A DNA stretch of 64,000 nt, taken from NCBI RefSeq assembly GCF_018326285.1, contig NZ_AP023362.1, positions 2,108,001 through 2,172,000 of the forward strand, written 5' to 3'. Position 1 is the stretch's first letter, and each line of letters opens with the position of its first letter. Shown here piece by piece: positions 1 to 10,617 of the stretch. The notes below the pieces were generated by a model. That model was given only the letters and a program-made list of their open reading frames with translations. It searched no databases and was not told the DNA's origin. The DNA is from Mycolicibacterium sp. TY81. GTDB lineage: Bacteria; Actinomycetota; Actinomycetes; Mycobacteriales; Mycobacteriaceae. Made by a program: the position numbers and the translations under genes.

Positions 1-713
1 AAGCCATCCATAGCAACAACGTCCACGCCGTCACGCCAGTCCTGCGGCCGCTCGGCCAACCAGTCCTGAAACGCCTTTTTTGAGCGACCCTCGACCATGT
101 CGAGCAGCCGAGCCGGACCGGTCCCGTCACGCACAGGGGTGAGATCGATGATGACGGTGACGTACCTGTCACCGCGACGGGTGTGCCGCCAGACGTGCTC
201 ATCGACGCCGATCACCGCCACGCCGTCGAAACGGGCCGGATCGGCGATCAGCACCCGTCGGCCTTCTGCCAGCACCGCGTTGTTGGCGGTGTTCCACGAC
301 ACCGCGAGCGCTTCGGCGATGCGAGCCACGGATAGATGCTGGCAGACAATGGCTTCCAGCGCCCACCGCAGAGCACGCCGCGACAGCTTGGCACGTGGTT
401 CGGCCATCCTGGTGGTGTCTTGTCGCCACACGTGGGCGCAGCCGGCGCACCGGTAGCGACGGATGGTCACCAGCAGTGTGGTGGGGCGCCACCCGAACGG
501 CTCATGGGCCAGAGTACGGGTGAGGCTGTCGCGTGGGATGCCTTCTTCGCCGCAGCGACGACACCACCGGTCCTCGTCGGTCACCCGGCACGCCAGCACA
601 GCACGGCCGGGCTCAAGGCGTTGTCCGGTCACCTGCAGCCCAAGTTCGTCGAGGCGGCAGAAAGTCGTCAGGTCAGCGCAGGCGAAGCCCGCCCGACCGG
701 TAGCGTCAGGCAC
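1..713 (-). CDS. ISL3-family transposase, N-terminal 237 residues (cut by window edge)
   Basis: The minus-strand frame is open without a stop from a GTG at 713 to the window edge. Near the N terminus two CxxC pairs (CRRC and, about 37 residues later, CAGC) form the zinc-finger DNA-binding region usual in ISL3 transposases. It is followed by a helix-turn-helix-like stretch (SVARIAEALAVSWNT) and the start of the DDE catalytic domain, with GVDEHVWRHTRRGDRYVTV and, at the edge, DWRDGVDVVAMDGF. The motif order and spacing match the ISL3 family. No frameshift is visible in the part present, so the copy may be intact. The exact start is uncertain because no clear ribosome-binding site is present. 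Confidence 0.88.
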   Translation of the reverse strand, partial: MPDATGRAGFACADLTTFCRLDELGLQVTGQRLEPGRAVLACRVTDEDRWCRRCGEEGIPRDSLTRTLAHEPFGWRPTTLLVTIRRYRCAGCAHVWRQDTTRMAEPRAKLSRRALRWALEAIVCQHLSVARIAEALAVSWNTANNAVLAEGRRVLIADPARFDGVAVIGVDEHVWRHTRRGDRYVTVIIDLTPVRDGTGPARLLDMVEGRSKKAFQDWLAERPQDWRDGVDVVAMDG

Positions 714-823
714 GTCGAGGTCTTTCGGATGAGGAGTGTAGGAACCCTCATTTTCGAGAGACCTCGACCTCTATCCCGGCAACGACGCGCCAACCACCTC
801 TACACCCTCATCTGTGAAGAGCC
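1..823 (-). mobile_element. ISL3-family insertion sequence, right part only
   Basis: The left edge of the window cuts this element. It holds the transposase described separately plus about 110 bp of 5' non-coding DNA ending, on the minus strand, in GGCTCTTCACAGATGAGGGT (positions 823 to 804). This is the kind of GGCTCTTC-type terminal inverted repeat carried by ISL3 elements. The A/T-rich bases ACTATTTA just outside (824-831) would suit the 8-bp target duplication typical of the family, but the other copy lies outside the window. The element sits 66 bp upstream of the next gene, so it could supply or disrupt that gene's promoter. Confidence 0.8.
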
Positions 824-889
824 ACTATTTAGCTAACAGATTGATAACGTCGGAGATGATCTGCGGCAGGCGCACGTCATCATTTGGTA

Positions 890-2182
890 ATGACCAACGC
901 TATTCGCCGGGAGCGCAACGTCGCGCCTCTCCGGTCCGCCGGCGGACCTCTTCCGCAGGGCGTCCACGGTGCCGCTGACCCCAACTTCGCAACTGTGGTG
1001 CGGGCGTTTTCCGCCCTGTTCCCCAGCCGATATCTGGGTGGCGGCGCCCTCTCGGTCTACCTCGACGGTGTTCCCGTCGTCGACGTGTGGACGGGGTGGG
1101 CCGACCGGTGGGGCCACCGGCCGTGGGACGCCGACACCGGCGCGATGGTGTTCTCGGCGACCAAGGGGTTGGCCTCGACCGTCATCCACCGACTGGCCGA
1201 CCGGGGCCTGATCGAATACGACGCGCCCGTCGCCGAGTACTGGCCGGCCTTCGGGGCCAACGGCAAGGCCGGCGTGACGGTGCGGGAGCTGATGCGGCAC
1301 CGCGCCGGGCTGTCGCAGCTGAACGGCGCGACGCGCGACGAGCTGATGGACCACCGCCTCATGGAGCGGCGGCTGGCCGCGGCTCCCATGAGCTGGATGA
1401 AGGGGCGTCCGGCGTACCACGCCATCACCTACGGCTGGCTGTTGTCCGGCCTGGCCCGCGCGGTCACCGGTCAGAGCATGCGGGAGCTGTTCCGCACCGA
1501 GCTCGCGGAGCCGCTCGGCACCGACGGTCTGCATCTCGGCCGCCCGGCCGCGGATGCGCCCACGCAGCCCGCGCAGATCATCGGCCCGCAGTTCCGCATC
1601 CGCAATCCGCTGTTCGACGCGGTGGCGCCGCACGTGGCGAGGTTGCCGTTCTCGGGCGGCTTCGGCTCGATGTACTTCACCGGCATGCGGTCCATGGCGC
1701 AGGGCGACACACCCTTGCTGGATGCCGAGATGCCGGGCGCCAACGGCGTGGCCACGGCTCGATCACTGGGACGCGTGTACGGCGCGATGGCCAACGGCGG
1801 CCAGATCGACGGGCTGCGGTTCCTGTCCGCGGGCACGGTGGCGCAGCTGCAGGGGACCGGCAGCGTTTTCCCCGACCTGGGCCTCGGCCTGCCCATGGAT
1901 TTCAACCTCGGGTATCACGGCGTGCCGTTCCCGGGTGTCATGCCGGGGTTCGGGCACGTCGGCCTCGGCGGGTCGCTCGGATGGGCGGATCCGGACCGCG
2001 GTCTGGCTTTCGGCTTCGTGCACAACCGCCTGCTGACGCCGCTGATGCTGGCCGATCAGGCGGGTTTCGTGGCGCTCGCGGCAATGGTGCGGTACGGCGC
2101 GGCGCAGGCGCGCAGCAACGGCTTCTGCCGGGTCACGGAGTTCGGTGCGCCATACGCCGATCCAGCTCCGGTTGCGGGCTGA
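890..2182 (+). CDS. Serine esterase / class C beta-lactamase-fold hydrolase (LipL/LipE type)
   Basis: The 430-residue protein belongs to the beta-lactamase (Pfam Beta-lactamase) esterase family common in mycobacteria. It carries the nucleophile motif SxxK as Ser89-Ala-Thr-Lys92 in VFSATKG, a candidate second catalytic Tyr181 in AITYGWLL, and a C-terminal HVGLGGS segment where penicillin-binding relatives have the KTG box. I see no signal peptide, so it is probably cytosolic and acts on short acyl esters. The ATG at 890 is chosen over an in-frame TTG at 884; neither has a convincing Shine-Dalgarno. It lies alone between the insertion sequence and a long non-coding stretch. The substrate is unknown. 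Confidence 0.82.
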   Translation: MTNAIRRERNVAPLRSAGGPLPQGVHGAADPNFATVVRAFSALFPSRYLGGGALSVYLDGVPVVDVWTGWADRWGHRPWDADTGAMVFSATKGLASTVIHRLADRGLIEYDAPVAEYWPAFGANGKAGVTVRELMRHRAGLSQLNGATRDELMDHRLMERRLAAAPMSWMKGRPAYHAITYGWLLSGLARAVTGQSMRELFRTELAEPLGTDGLHLGRPAADAPTQPAQIIGPQFRIRNPLFDAVAPHVARLPFSGGFGSMYFTGMRSMAQGDTPLLDAEMPGANGVATARSLGRVYGAMANGGQIDGLRFLSAGTVAQLQGTGSVFPDLGLGLPMDFNLGYHGVPFPGVMPGFGHVGLGGSLGWADPDRGLAFGFVHNRLLTPLMLADQAGFVALAAMVRYGAAQARSNGFCRVTEFGAPYADPAPVAG

Positions 2183-2805
2183 CGGAGTTTGCGCGCGCGA
2201 GATATGCGTCCGCATCGGAAGCGATGCGGACCGCCCTGTGCACCGGACTTTCGAATACGCGCAGATGTCCGGCATGTTGATTTTTTGCCCGTATCGAGCG
2301 GAGTTCGTCACAGTAGATATTTCGTACCATGCGTATCGACCATTGCCGACAATACGATTTTATGGCCGCAGCCTGTAGTTCTACGATTTTCGCTGCGTTG
2401 CTCGAATTTCAATAACCATATCCGCGCAAACATTTGTGCTGCCGCAGGTCCTGTGCGGGCGCGGTGCTGGGGTGAACGATGTTCGCTACGGACCGCTATG
2501 CTTCCGCCCCGTGGCTGGTTCGAAATGGCTCCGAACCAAACCCCTGCGCAACGGCGCGCCGGGCGGGTTGGGCCTTCCGCAGCGAGTGTGCTGCGGATAT
2601 CCGCTGCTGACGGTCGCCTGGTAGCGATTCGACCGAAACGGGTAGCCCCGAATCGGCGGATCAGTTAATTTGACCCGGTAGGATTTCGAGCCAGTTTGTT
2701 TAACGCGGCAAAGACGATTTCGCAGAGATTTTGAGCGCGGTCTGCAAAGCCACCCGGCACGGTGTGTCGGAGTCCGGCCGGACTGCACGGAGAGGCGGTA
2801 GCTAA
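2183..2805. other. 623-bp non-coding region upstream of the PKS gene
   Basis: No credible gene is seen here; the open frames are short and lack mycobacterial codon bias. The DNA is visibly more A/T-rich than both neighbours, especially 2270-2430 and 2640-2740. It must contain the promoter of the pks-papA-acyltransferase operon. A TAGGAT (2679-2684) and a TTGACC (2670) are present but not in a convincing -35/-10 arrangement. Long A/T-rich leaders like this are typical binding regions for nucleoid proteins such as Lsr2 or EspR; that is inference. Confidence 0.6.
2208..2231 (+). terminator. Hairpin after the esterase gene
   Basis: A perfect 9-bp stem, GTCCGCATC / GATGCGGAC, with a GGAAGC loop begins 26 bp after the esterase stop. 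No U-tract follows, as is common for mycobacterial terminators, so this is a plausible but unproven terminator. Confidence 0.4.
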
Positions 2806-5800
2806 GTGGGTGGGTCACCGACGACACCCGTCGCGATCATCGGCATGGCATGCCGGCTTCCCGGCGGCATCAGCTCGCCGGACGAGCTGTGGGAAGCCCT
2901 GCTGCGCGGTGACGACCTGGTTACCAAAGTTCCGCTGGAACGGTGGGACGCCGAGGAGTACTACGACCCGGAGCCCGGCGTGCCCGGCCGGTCGGTCTCC
3001 AAGTGGGGCGGTTTCCTCGACGACGTTGCCGGCTTCGACGCCGACTTCTTCAACATCAGCGACCGCGAAGCCACCGCGATCGACCCGCAGCACCGCCTGA
3101 TCCTCGAAACCTCCTGGGAGGCCGTGGAACACGCGGGCATCGATCCGGCCACCCTGGCCGGCTCGCTCACCGGCGTCTTCGTGGGCATGACCCACGGCGA
3201 CTACCAGCTGCTGGCCGCCGACGCCCACGCCATCGAGGGCCCGTACGGCTTCACCGGCAACAACTTCAGCCTGGCCTCGGGGCGCGTCTCGTACCACCTC
3301 GGCGCGCACGGCCCGTCGTACACGGTCGACTCGGCCTGTTCGTCCAGTCTCCTCGCGATCCACAACGCGTGCCGCAGCCTGCACGACGGCGAGAGCGACG
3401 CCGCCCTCGCCGGTGGTGTGTCGATCATGCTGGAGCCGCGCAAGATGTCCTCGGGTTCGGCCCAGGGCATGCTGTCGCCGACCGGCCACTGCCACGCCTT
3501 CGACGTCGCCGCCGACGGCTTCGTCTCCGCCGAGGCGTCGGTCATGTTCATGCTGAAGCGCCTGGACGACGCGCAGCGCGACGGCGACCGCGTCCTCGCG
3601 GTCATCCGCGGCACGGCGAGCAACCAGGACGGCCACACGGTCAACATCGCGACCCCGGGCGCGGACGCCCAGGTCGCCGTCTACCGGCGGGCGCTGGACC
3701 TCGCCGCCATCGATCCCGCCACCGTCGGGTACATCGAGGCGCACGGCACCGGAACTCCCGTCGGCGATCCGATCGAATACTCAAGTCTGGCAACGGTTTA
3801 CGGCAAGCAGGGGCCCGTCGTGCTGGGCTCGGTCAAGACCAACGTCGGGCATGCGCAGTCGGCGTCGGGTGCGGTCGGCCTGTTGAAGACCGTCCTGGCC
3901 CTGCAGCACGGCGTGGTGCCGAAGAACCTCTACTTCAACGAGATGCCCGCCGAGATGGCGGCCATCGACACCGGGCTGTTCGTGCCGACGGACCTCGTGC
4001 CGTGGCCGGCGACCGCCGACCACCCGCGCCGCGCCGCCGTGTCCGCCTACGGCCTGTCCGGCACCAACGTGCACGCCGTCGTCGAGCAGGCGCCGGCCGA
4101 GTCGTCGCCGCGCGTCGTCGGGTCCGAAGGACAGGGGCTCGGCGGCAAACTGCTGTTCCCCGTGTCGTCCACCTCGGCCGAGGAGCTGCGCCGCACCGCC
4201 GGCAAACTGGCCGACTGGGCCGCCGCCCAGGGCGAGGCCCTCGACCTGGCCGACACCGCCTACACGCTCGCGCGTCGCCGCGCCCACCGGCCGGTGCGCG
4301 CTGCCGTCCTCGCCGAGGACGCCGCCGGCCTGATCCAGGCGCTCCGTGACGTCGCCGACAGCGAGACCCCGTACCAGGCCGCGGCCGGTAAGGGTGACCG
4401 CGGCCCGGTGTGGGTGTTCTCGGGTCAGGGTTCGCAGTGGGCGGCCATGGGCGCCGGCCTGCTGGCGGCCGAGCCCGCATTCGCGGCCGCCATCGCCGAG
4501 ATCGAGCCGCTCATCGAGGCGGAGTCGGGCTTCTCGATCACCGAAGCCATCACCGCCGGTGAGACGGTGACCGGCATCGACCGCATCCAGCCCGCCGTGT
4601 TCGCGATCCAGGTGGCGCTGGCCGCCACGCTGCGGTCCTACGGTGTGCAGCCCGGCGCGGTCATCGGCCACTCGATGGGTGAGTCCGCCGCCGCCGTCGT
4701 CTCCGGCGCGCTGTCGCTCGAAGACGGCGTGAAGGTGATCTGTCGCCGGTCGAACCTGATGCTCAAGGTGTCGGGCTCCGGCGCCATGGCCTCGGTGGAG
4801 CTGCCGGCCCAGCAGGTGCTCTCCGAGCTGGGCGCCCGCGGCGTGAGCGACGTCGTGCTCGCCGTCGTCGCCTCGCCGCAGTCGACCGTCGTCGGTGGTG
4901 ACAAGGACGCCATCCGCGCCCTGGTCAAGGAATGGGACGAGCGTGGCGTGATGGCCCGCGAGGTCGCCGTCGACGTCGCGTCGCACACCCCGCAGGTCGA
5001 CCCGATCCTGGACGAGCTCGCCGACGCCCTCGAGGACCTCGAGCCCGACGAGCCGGCGGTGCCGTACTACTCGGCCACGCAGTACGACCCGCGCGACCCC
5101 GCGGACTACGACGCGGACTACTGGGTCGACAACCTGCGCCACACCGTGCGCTTCGGTGCGGCCGTGCAGGCCGCGCTCGACGACGGCTTCCGGGTGTTCA
5201 TCGAGCTGGCCCCGCACCCGCTGCTGGTGCACGCGGTCAACCAGAACGCCGCGCACCAGGACATCGGCATCGCCGCCCTGGCCGCGATGCGTCGCGAACA
5301 GGACGTGCCGAACGGTCTGCGCGATGTCGTCGCCGATCTGCACACCGCCGGTGCCGCCATCGACTTCTCGGTGATCTACCCGGACGGCGTGCTGGTCGAC
5401 GTACCGCTGCCGACCTGGACCCGCAACCACCTGATCCTCACGCGTGATCCGCACGAGCAGGCCCCCGGCGGTGCGTCACTGGCGGTGCACCCGCTGCTCG
5501 GCGCACACGTGCGGCTGCCGGAGGAGCCCGAGCGGCACGTCTGGCAGTCCGACGTGGGTACCGGCGTGCAGCCCTGGCTGGGTGACCACCAGGTGCACAA
5601 CGTCGCGGCGCTCCCGGGTGCGGCGTACTGCGAGATGGCGCTCGGCGCGGCCCGCGAGGTGCTGGGCGAGGCCTCCGAGGTCCGCAACGTGTCGTTCGAG
5701 GCCATGCTGCTGCTCGAGGAGGAGACCGCCGTGTCGGCGGTCGCCACCGCCGTCCCGTCGGGCGACATCGACTTCCTGGTCGAGACCTACCAGGACGGCG

Positions 5801-8800
5801 AGCAGGTGCGCCGTGCGGCCGCGACGCTGCACGCCATCGAAGACGACGCCTCCCGGCCGAGCTACAACCTGGCCAAGCTGGTCGCCGCCCACACCGAAGA
5901 CGTCGACGGTGGTGACCTGCGTGCCTGGTTCGCCGAGCGGGGCATCCAGTACGGCCCGGCGTTCTCCGGTCTGACCGCGGCGCACACGACCGCGGGCACC
6001 ACGGTGCTCGCCGCGGTCGCGCTGCCCGGTGCCATCCGGTCGCAGCAGAGCGCCTACACCGTGCACCCCGCACTGCTCGACGCCTGCTTCCAGGCGGTGG
6101 CCGCGCATCCCGATCTGCACGGCGACACCACCGGCGCGCTGATGCTGCCGCTGGGCGTCGGCAAGCTGCGGGCCTACGAGTCGACCCGCAACGCGCACTA
6201 CTGCTACGTCAAGCTCGTCAGCCTCTCGCCGACCGCGGTCGAAGCCGACATCGACGTGCTCGACGAGAACGGCGCGGTGCTGCTGGCCGTGAGCGGCCTG
6301 CGGCTCGGCACCGGCGTGTCCGAGGAGGGCCAGCGCGAGCGGCTGCTCAACGAGCGCCTGCTGAACATCGAGTGGCGCAGCCAGGACGCGCCGGTCGCCA
6401 ACGTGGTCGATCCGGGTCGCTGGCTGCTGATCTCGGCCGCCGCCGACGCGGACAGCCTGACCGAGAAGCTCTCCGAGGTGCTGCAGTCCGACGAGGCCGA
6501 CGTCTCCACCATGGCGTGGCCGGCCGACGCCGACCACGCGTCCAACCTGGAGTCGCTGCAGGAGACGCTGACGGCCAAGCCGTTCAAGGGCGTCGTCGTC
6601 GTCACCGGTGCCCCGGACGGCCCGGCGGCCTCGGCGTCGCTGTCCACCGCACAGCGTGGCGTGGCGCAGGTCGAGCAGCTCGTGCACATCGTGCGGGGTC
6701 TGCCGGACGTGCCGGGCCAGCCGGCGCGGCTGTACGTGCTCACCCGCGGTGCCCGCACCGTGGCGCCGGGCGACGTGGCCAACCTGGAGCAGGGCGGCAT
6801 CCGCGGCTTCATCCGGGCGATCGGCATGGAGTACCCGGCGATGCGGCCGACGCAGATCGATCTCGACGTGCAGGCCGACGTGGCGCACGTCGCCGCCGAA
6901 CTGCTGTCCGGCTCCGAAGAGGACGAGACGGCCTGGCGGTCGGGCGAGTGGTACACCGCGCGCCTGAACCTGAGCCAGCTGCAGCCCGAGGAACGTCGCA
7001 CCACCGTCGTGCGGCCCGAGACCGACGGTGTGCAGCTGCAGATCCGGACCCCCGGTGACCTGTCGTCGGCGGAGCTGGCGGCGTACGAGCGCGTCGCTCC
7101 GGGACCGGGCCAGATCGAGGTGTCGGTCGCGGCGTCCAACCTCAACTTCGCCGACGTGCTGGTCGCCTACGGCCGGTACCCGAGCTTCGAGGGCCGGCTG
7201 CCGCAGCCGGGCGCGGACTTCGCCGGTGTGGTCACCGCGGTCGGCCCGGGTGTCACCGATCATCAGATCGGCGACCGGGTCGCGGGCATCTCGCTGACCG
7301 GTGCCTGGAAGACGTTCGTGACCTGCGACGCCAACCTGGCCGTGAAGATTCCGGACGACCTGCCCGAGGGCAGCGCGGCGGCGGTGCCCAGTGCGCACGC
7401 CACCGCGTGGTACGGCCTGCACAACCTGGCCCGTATCCAGGCCGGCGACAAGGTGCTGATCCACTCCGCCACCGGTGGTGTGGGCCAGGCCGCCATCGCC
7501 ATCGCGCGGGCCGCGGGCGCCGACATCTACGCCACCGCCGGTAGCGAAGATCGTCGAAACCTGTTGCGCAGCTGGGGAATCCAGCATGTCTACGACTCGC
7601 GCAGCACCGCCTTCGCCGAGGAGATTCGTCGCGACACCGACGGCTACGGCGTCGACGTCGTGCTCAACTCGCTGCCCGGTGCGGCGCAGAAGGCCGGCGT
7701 CGAGCTGCTGACCTTCGGTGGCCGGTTCGTCGAGATCGGCAAGCGCGACATCTACGGCGACACCCGGATGGGCCTGTTCCCGTTCCGCCGGAACCTGTCG
7801 TTCTACGCGCTCGACCTGGCGCTGCTGACGTTGACCAACCCCGACGTCACGCGCGGCATGCTGGAGACGATCTTCGGACAGATCGCCGACGGTGTGCTGC
7901 CGGTGCCGGACACCACGCACTACCCGCTGAGCGAGGCCGCCACCGCCATCCGCGTGATGGGCGCGGCCGGCCACACCGGCAAGCTCGTGCTCGACATCCC
8001 GCACACCGGGGAGTTCGAGGCGGTGCTGTCGCCGGAGCAGGCTCCGGTGTACCGGGCCGACGGCTCCTACATCGTCACCGGTGGTCTGAGCGGCCTGGGC
8101 CTGTTCCTGGCCGCGAAGCTGGCCGCCGGTGGGTGCGGACGCATCGTGCTCAACGCGCGTTCGGAGCCGAGTGCGGCGACCGCGAAGGCCATCGAGGCCG
8201 TCCGGAGCAAGGGCGCCGAGGTCGAGGTGGTGTTGGGTGACATCGCTGCCGCCGACACCGCCGCGCGCCTGGTCGCCGCGGCCGAGTCGACCGGCAAGCC
8301 GCTGCGCGGCGTGCTGCACGGCGCCGCGGTGGTCGAGGACGCGACGTTGCCGAACATCACCGACGAGCTGATCGAACGCGACTGGGCGCCGAAGGTGTAC
8401 GGCGCGTGGCACCTGCACGAGGCGACGGCCGGGGCCGAGCTGGACTGGTTCTGCTCGTTCTCGTCGGCCGCCGCCATGGTGGGCTCACCCGGACAGGGCG
8501 CGTACGCCGCGGCGAACAGCTGGCTGGACGCGTTCACCCAGTGGCGCCGTGCCCAGGGGCTGTCGGCGACGGTCATCGCCTGGGGTGCCTGGGCCAAGAT
8601 CGGCGCGGGGCAGGGCATGGCCGCCGATGAGGCCATGGCGATCGATCCGGAGGACGGCGCTTTCGCGTTCGACGCGATCATCCGCCACGACCGCGCCTAC
8701 GCCGGCTACGCGCCGGTGGCCGGCGCCGACTGGCTGGTGGCTTTCGCTCAGACCAGCAAGTTTGCCGAGTCGTTCGCCAACATCGGCCGCGGCGGCGCGG

Positions 8801-9081
8801 GCACCAGCGAATTCCTCGCCGAGTTCCACGCCCTCTCGGAGGAGGAGCGGCCCGCTCGGCTGAGGCGCCTGATCACCGACGCTATGTCTATGATACTTAG
8901 GCGATCTGTCGATCCCGACCGTCCGTTGGCCGAGTACGGCCTCGATTCGCTCGGGGCGCTGGAACTGCGGACCCGTATCGAGGCTGAGACGGGAGTCCGG
9001 ATCGGTTCGTCGGACATCACGAATGTCCGAGCACTGGCAGAACGCCTGGGGGAGGCGATTTCGACGGCGATTTCGACATGA
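2806..9081 (+). CDS. pks5: Mas/Pks5-type iterative polyketide synthase (methyl-branched acyl chain synthesis)
   Basis: This is a single-module reducing type I PKS of 2091 residues, close to the roughly 2100 of Mas and Pks5. Domain order is KS-AT-DH-ER-KR-ACP. The KS has Cys178 (DSACSSSL), His313 (EAHGTGTP) and His349 (NVGHAQS). The AT nucleophile is Ser623 in GHSMGES, as in methylmalonyl-using Mas-like enzymes. The DH has His928 ([13 protein letters not shown]). The ER nucleotide-binding loop [10 protein letters not shown] is near 1553-1562. The KR has TGGLSGLG at 1758-1765 and Tyr1900. The ACP phosphopantetheine site is Ser2048 (GLDSLG). There is no thioesterase, so release is expected through the PapA acyltransferase encoded next. 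The GTG start at 2806 has AGAGG 10 nt upstream. Family knowledge: Pks5-like enzymes make the polymethyl-branched acids of mycobacterial lipooligosaccharides. Mas itself cannot be excluded by sequence alone, but no PDIM genes are nearby. Confidence 0.93.
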   Translation: MGGSPTTPVAIIGMACRLPGGISSPDELWEALLRGDDLVTKVPLERWDAEEYYDPEPGVPGRSVSKWGGFLDDVAGFDADFFNISDREATAIDPQHRLILETSWEAVEHAGIDPATLAGSLTGVFVGMTHGDYQLLAADAHAIEGPYGFTGNNFSLASGRVSYHLGAHGPSYTVDSACSSSLLAIHNACRSLHDGESDAALAGGVSIMLEPRKMSSGSAQGMLSPTGHCHAFDVAADGFVSAEASVMFMLKRLDDAQRDGDRVLAVIRGTASNQDGHTVNIATPGADAQVAVYRRALDLAAIDPATVGYIEAHGTGTPVGDPIEYSSLATVYGKQGPVVLGSVKTNVGHAQSASGAVGLLKTVLALQHGVVPKNLYFNEMPAEMAAIDTGLFVPTDLVPWPATADHPRRAAVSAYGLSGTNVHAVVEQAPAESSPRVVGSEGQGLGGKLLFPVSSTSAEELRRTAGKLADWAAAQGEALDLADTAYTLARRRAHRPVRAAVLAEDAAGLIQALRDVADSETPYQAAAGKGDRGPVWVFSGQGSQWAAMGAGLLAAEPAFAAAIAEIEPLIEAESGFSITEAITAGETVTGIDRIQPAVFAIQVALAATLRSYGVQPGAVIGHSMGESAAAVVSGALSLEDGVKVICRRSNLMLKVSGSGAMASVELPAQQVLSELGARGVSDVVLAVVASPQSTVVGGDKDAIRALVKEWDERGVMAREVAVDVASHTPQVDPILDELADALEDLEPDEPAVPYYSATQYDPRDPADYDADYWVDNLRHTVRFGAAVQAALDDGFRVFIELAPHPLLVHAVNQNAAHQDIGIAALAAMRREQDVPNGLRDVVADLHTAGAAIDFSVIYPDGVLVDVPLPTWTRNHLILTRDPHEQAPGGASLAVHPLLGAHVRLPEEPERHVWQSDVGTGVQPWLGDHQVHNVAALPGAAYCEMALGAAREVLGEASEVRNVSFEAMLLLEEETAVSAVATAVPSGDIDFLVETYQDGEQVRRAAATLHAIEDDASRPSYNLAKLVAAHTEDVDGGDLRAWFAERGIQYGPAFSGLTAAHTTAGTTVLAAVALPGAIRSQQSAYTVHPALLDACFQAVAAHPDLHGDTTGALMLPLGVGKLRAYESTRNAHYCYVKLVSLSPTAVEADIDVLDENGAVLLAVSGLRLGTGVSEEGQRERLLNERLLNIEWRSQDAPVANVVDPGRWLLISAAADADSLTEKLSEVLQSDEADVSTMAWPADADHASNLESLQETLTAKPFKGVVVVTGAPDGPAASASLSTAQRGVAQVEQLVHIVRGLPDVPGQPARLYVLTRGARTVAPGDVANLEQGGIRGFIRAIGMEYPAMRPTQIDLDVQADVAHVAAELLSGSEEDETAWRSGEWYTARLNLSQLQPEERRTTVVRPETDGVQLQIRTPGDLSSAELAAYERVAPGPGQIEVSVAASNLNFADVLVAYGRYPSFEGRLPQPGADFAGVVTAVGPGVTDHQIGDRVAGISLTGAWKTFVTCDANLAVKIPDDLPEGSAAAVPSAHATAWYGLHNLARIQAGDKVLIHSATGGVGQAAIAIARAAGADIYATAGSEDRRNLLRSWGIQHVYDSRSTAFAEEIRRDTDGYGVDVVLNSLPGAAQKAGVELLTFGGRFVEIGKRDIYGDTRMGLFPFRRNLSFYALDLALLTLTNPDVTRGMLETIFGQIADGVLPVPDTTHYPLSEAATAIRVMGAAGHTGKLVLDIPHTGEFEAVLSPEQAPVYRADGSYIVTGGLSGLGLFLAAKLAAGGCGRIVLNARSEPSAATAKAIEAVRSKGAEVEVVLGDIAAADTAARLVAAAESTGKPLRGVLHGAAVVEDATLPNITDELIERDWAPKVYGAWHLHEATAGAELDWFCSFSSAAAMVGSPGQGAYAAANSWLDAFTQWRRAQGLSATVIAWGAWAKIGAGQGMAADEAMAIDPEDGAFAFDAIIRHDRAYAGYAPVAGADWLVAFAQTSKFAESFANIGRGGAGTSEFLAEFHALSEEERPARLRRLITDAMSMILRRSVDPDRPLAEYGLDSLGALELRTRIEAETGVRIGSSDITNVRALAERLGEAISTAIST

Positions 9082-9144
9082 CGGGTCAGAGTAGGGCGTC
9101 ACAGAAGCCGCGCGCTGAATTCACCGAAGCACAGGAGAGTGAGC

Positions 9145-10614
9145 ATGGTTGCGATTAGGACCATCCATGACTGGATGGGTTCCTCGGGTGTTCTGACTTC
9201 CTGGAACCCTTCGTCTGCGTCGCTTGCCAAGCTGCGTAACGCGCCGGTCAGCTCGGTGCCGGTCAGCTACCAGCAGAGCCAGCACATCCGCGCGTTCCGT
9301 TCGCACGAGCGCAACGGCACCGACATGGCCCGGCTCAACATCGCCGCATGGGACATGCCGGGTAAGTGCGACGTCCGGGCCATGACGCACGTCATCAACG
9401 CCTACGTGCGCCGGCACGACACGTTCCACAGCTGGTTCGAGCTGACGGAAGACGACGTCGTCGTCCGCCGGACGGCCAAGAGCCCGCGCGACATCAAGCT
9501 GGTGGCCACCGAGCACGGCGAGATGAACGCGCAGCAGTGGCGTGACCACGTGCTGGCGACGCCCGATCCGCTGCAGTGGGACTGCTTCCACTTCGGCATC
9601 ATCCAGCGCGACGACCACTTCACGTTCTACTTCAGCATCGACCACGTGCACACCGATGCCCTGCTGATGGGACTGGTGCTCGTCGAGATTCACCTGATGT
9701 ACGCGGCCCTGGTCAGTGGCGCCCCGCCGATCCCGCTGGCCGACGCCGGCAGCTACGACGACTACTGCGTCAAGCAGGCGGAGTTCACCTCGGCGCTGAC
9801 GCTGGAGTCGCCGGAGGTCAAGGACTGGATCAAGTTCGCCCAGGCCAACGACGGCACGCTGCCGTGCTTCCCGCTGCCGCTCGGTGACCCGTCGGTGCCG
9901 TGCGGCGGCGAGATGCTGACCGTCCGGCTGATGGACAAGCACCAGTCGGAGCGTTTCGAGTCGGCCTGCCTGTCCGCGGGCGCCCGCGTGATCGGCGGCG
10001 TCATCGCGTGCGCGGCGCTTGCCGAGCACGAGTTGACGGGCGAGGCGGTCTACAACGTCATCACCCCGACCACGACGCGCCGCACCCCGGCCGAGTTCAT
10101 GACGACGGGCTGGTTCACCGGCGTCGTGCCGATCAGCGTGCCCGTGGTGCCGGAGTCGTTCGGCGACACCGCGCGCGCCATGCAGAAGGCGTTCGACGCC
10201 GGCATGGACCTGGCACACGTCCCGTTCGAGCGGGTGCTGGAACTGGCCGAGGGCAAGGTGCCGGGCATCCGCAAGGCGGACCCGGGCGTGCCGATGGTGT
10301 CCTACCTCGACACCAACCTGCCGCCGCTGTCGCCCGCGATCATGAACGAGTGGGAGCGGCTCAACGGCCGCGTCTACAGCGACGCCCGCTCGGCGTACCA
10401 GATCGGCATCTGGGTCAACCGGTCCGAGAAGGAAACCTCGGTCACCATCGCCTACCCGGACAACCCCATCGCGCGTGAATCGGTGGACAAGTACCTGCAC
10501 GCGATGCGCGCGGTCTACCTGCGCGTCGCCGACGGCGGTTCGGGTGCCGGACGTTCGGATGCCTTGCGCCACAACGGTTGCCGCAGCGAACTGATTCGAG
10601 CTGTGAAGGGCTGA
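9145..10614 (+). CDS. PapA-family polyketide-associated acyltransferase
   Basis: This 489-residue member of the condensation/PapA superfamily carries the catalytic motif HxxxD as His167-Val-His-Thr-Asp171 (SIDHVHTDAL). The N-terminal WMGSSGVLTSW segment and the C-terminal YQIGIWVNRSEKE region fit PapA3/PapA4-like proteins. Its expected role is to take the methyl-branched chain from the upstream PKS ACP and esterify it to a sugar, probably trehalose. The ATG at 9145 is preferred over a GTG at 9139 because AGGAG (9133-9137) is ideally spaced. It lies 63 bp after the PKS and 3 bp before the next gene, indicating one operon. The exact acceptor hydroxyl cannot be read from sequence. Confidence 0.9.
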   Translation: MVAIRTIHDWMGSSGVLTSWNPSSASLAKLRNAPVSSVPVSYQQSQHIRAFRSHERNGTDMARLNIAAWDMPGKCDVRAMTHVINAYVRRHDTFHSWFELTEDDVVVRRTAKSPRDIKLVATEHGEMNAQQWRDHVLATPDPLQWDCFHFGIIQRDDHFTFYFSIDHVHTDALLMGLVLVEIHLMYAALVSGAPPIPLADAGSYDDYCVKQAEFTSALTLESPEVKDWIKFAQANDGTLPCFPLPLGDPSVPCGGEMLTVRLMDKHQSERFESACLSAGARVIGGVIACAALAEHELTGEAVYNVITPTTTRRTPAEFMTTGWFTGVVPISVPVVPESFGDTARAMQKAFDAGMDLAHVPFERVLELAEGKVPGIRKADPGVPMVSYLDTNLPPLSPAIMNEWERLNGRVYSDARSAYQIGIWVNRSEKETSVTIAYPDNPIARESVDKYLHAMRAVYLRVADGGSGAGRSDALRHNGCRSELIRAVKG

Positions 10615-10617
10615 TCT

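Noticed and set aside
5476..8418. 980-residue open frame antisense to the PKS
   Set aside because: Low-complexity Arg/Gly/His-rich translation, a shadow of high-GC codon bias; the PKS domains on the plus strand are unambiguous.
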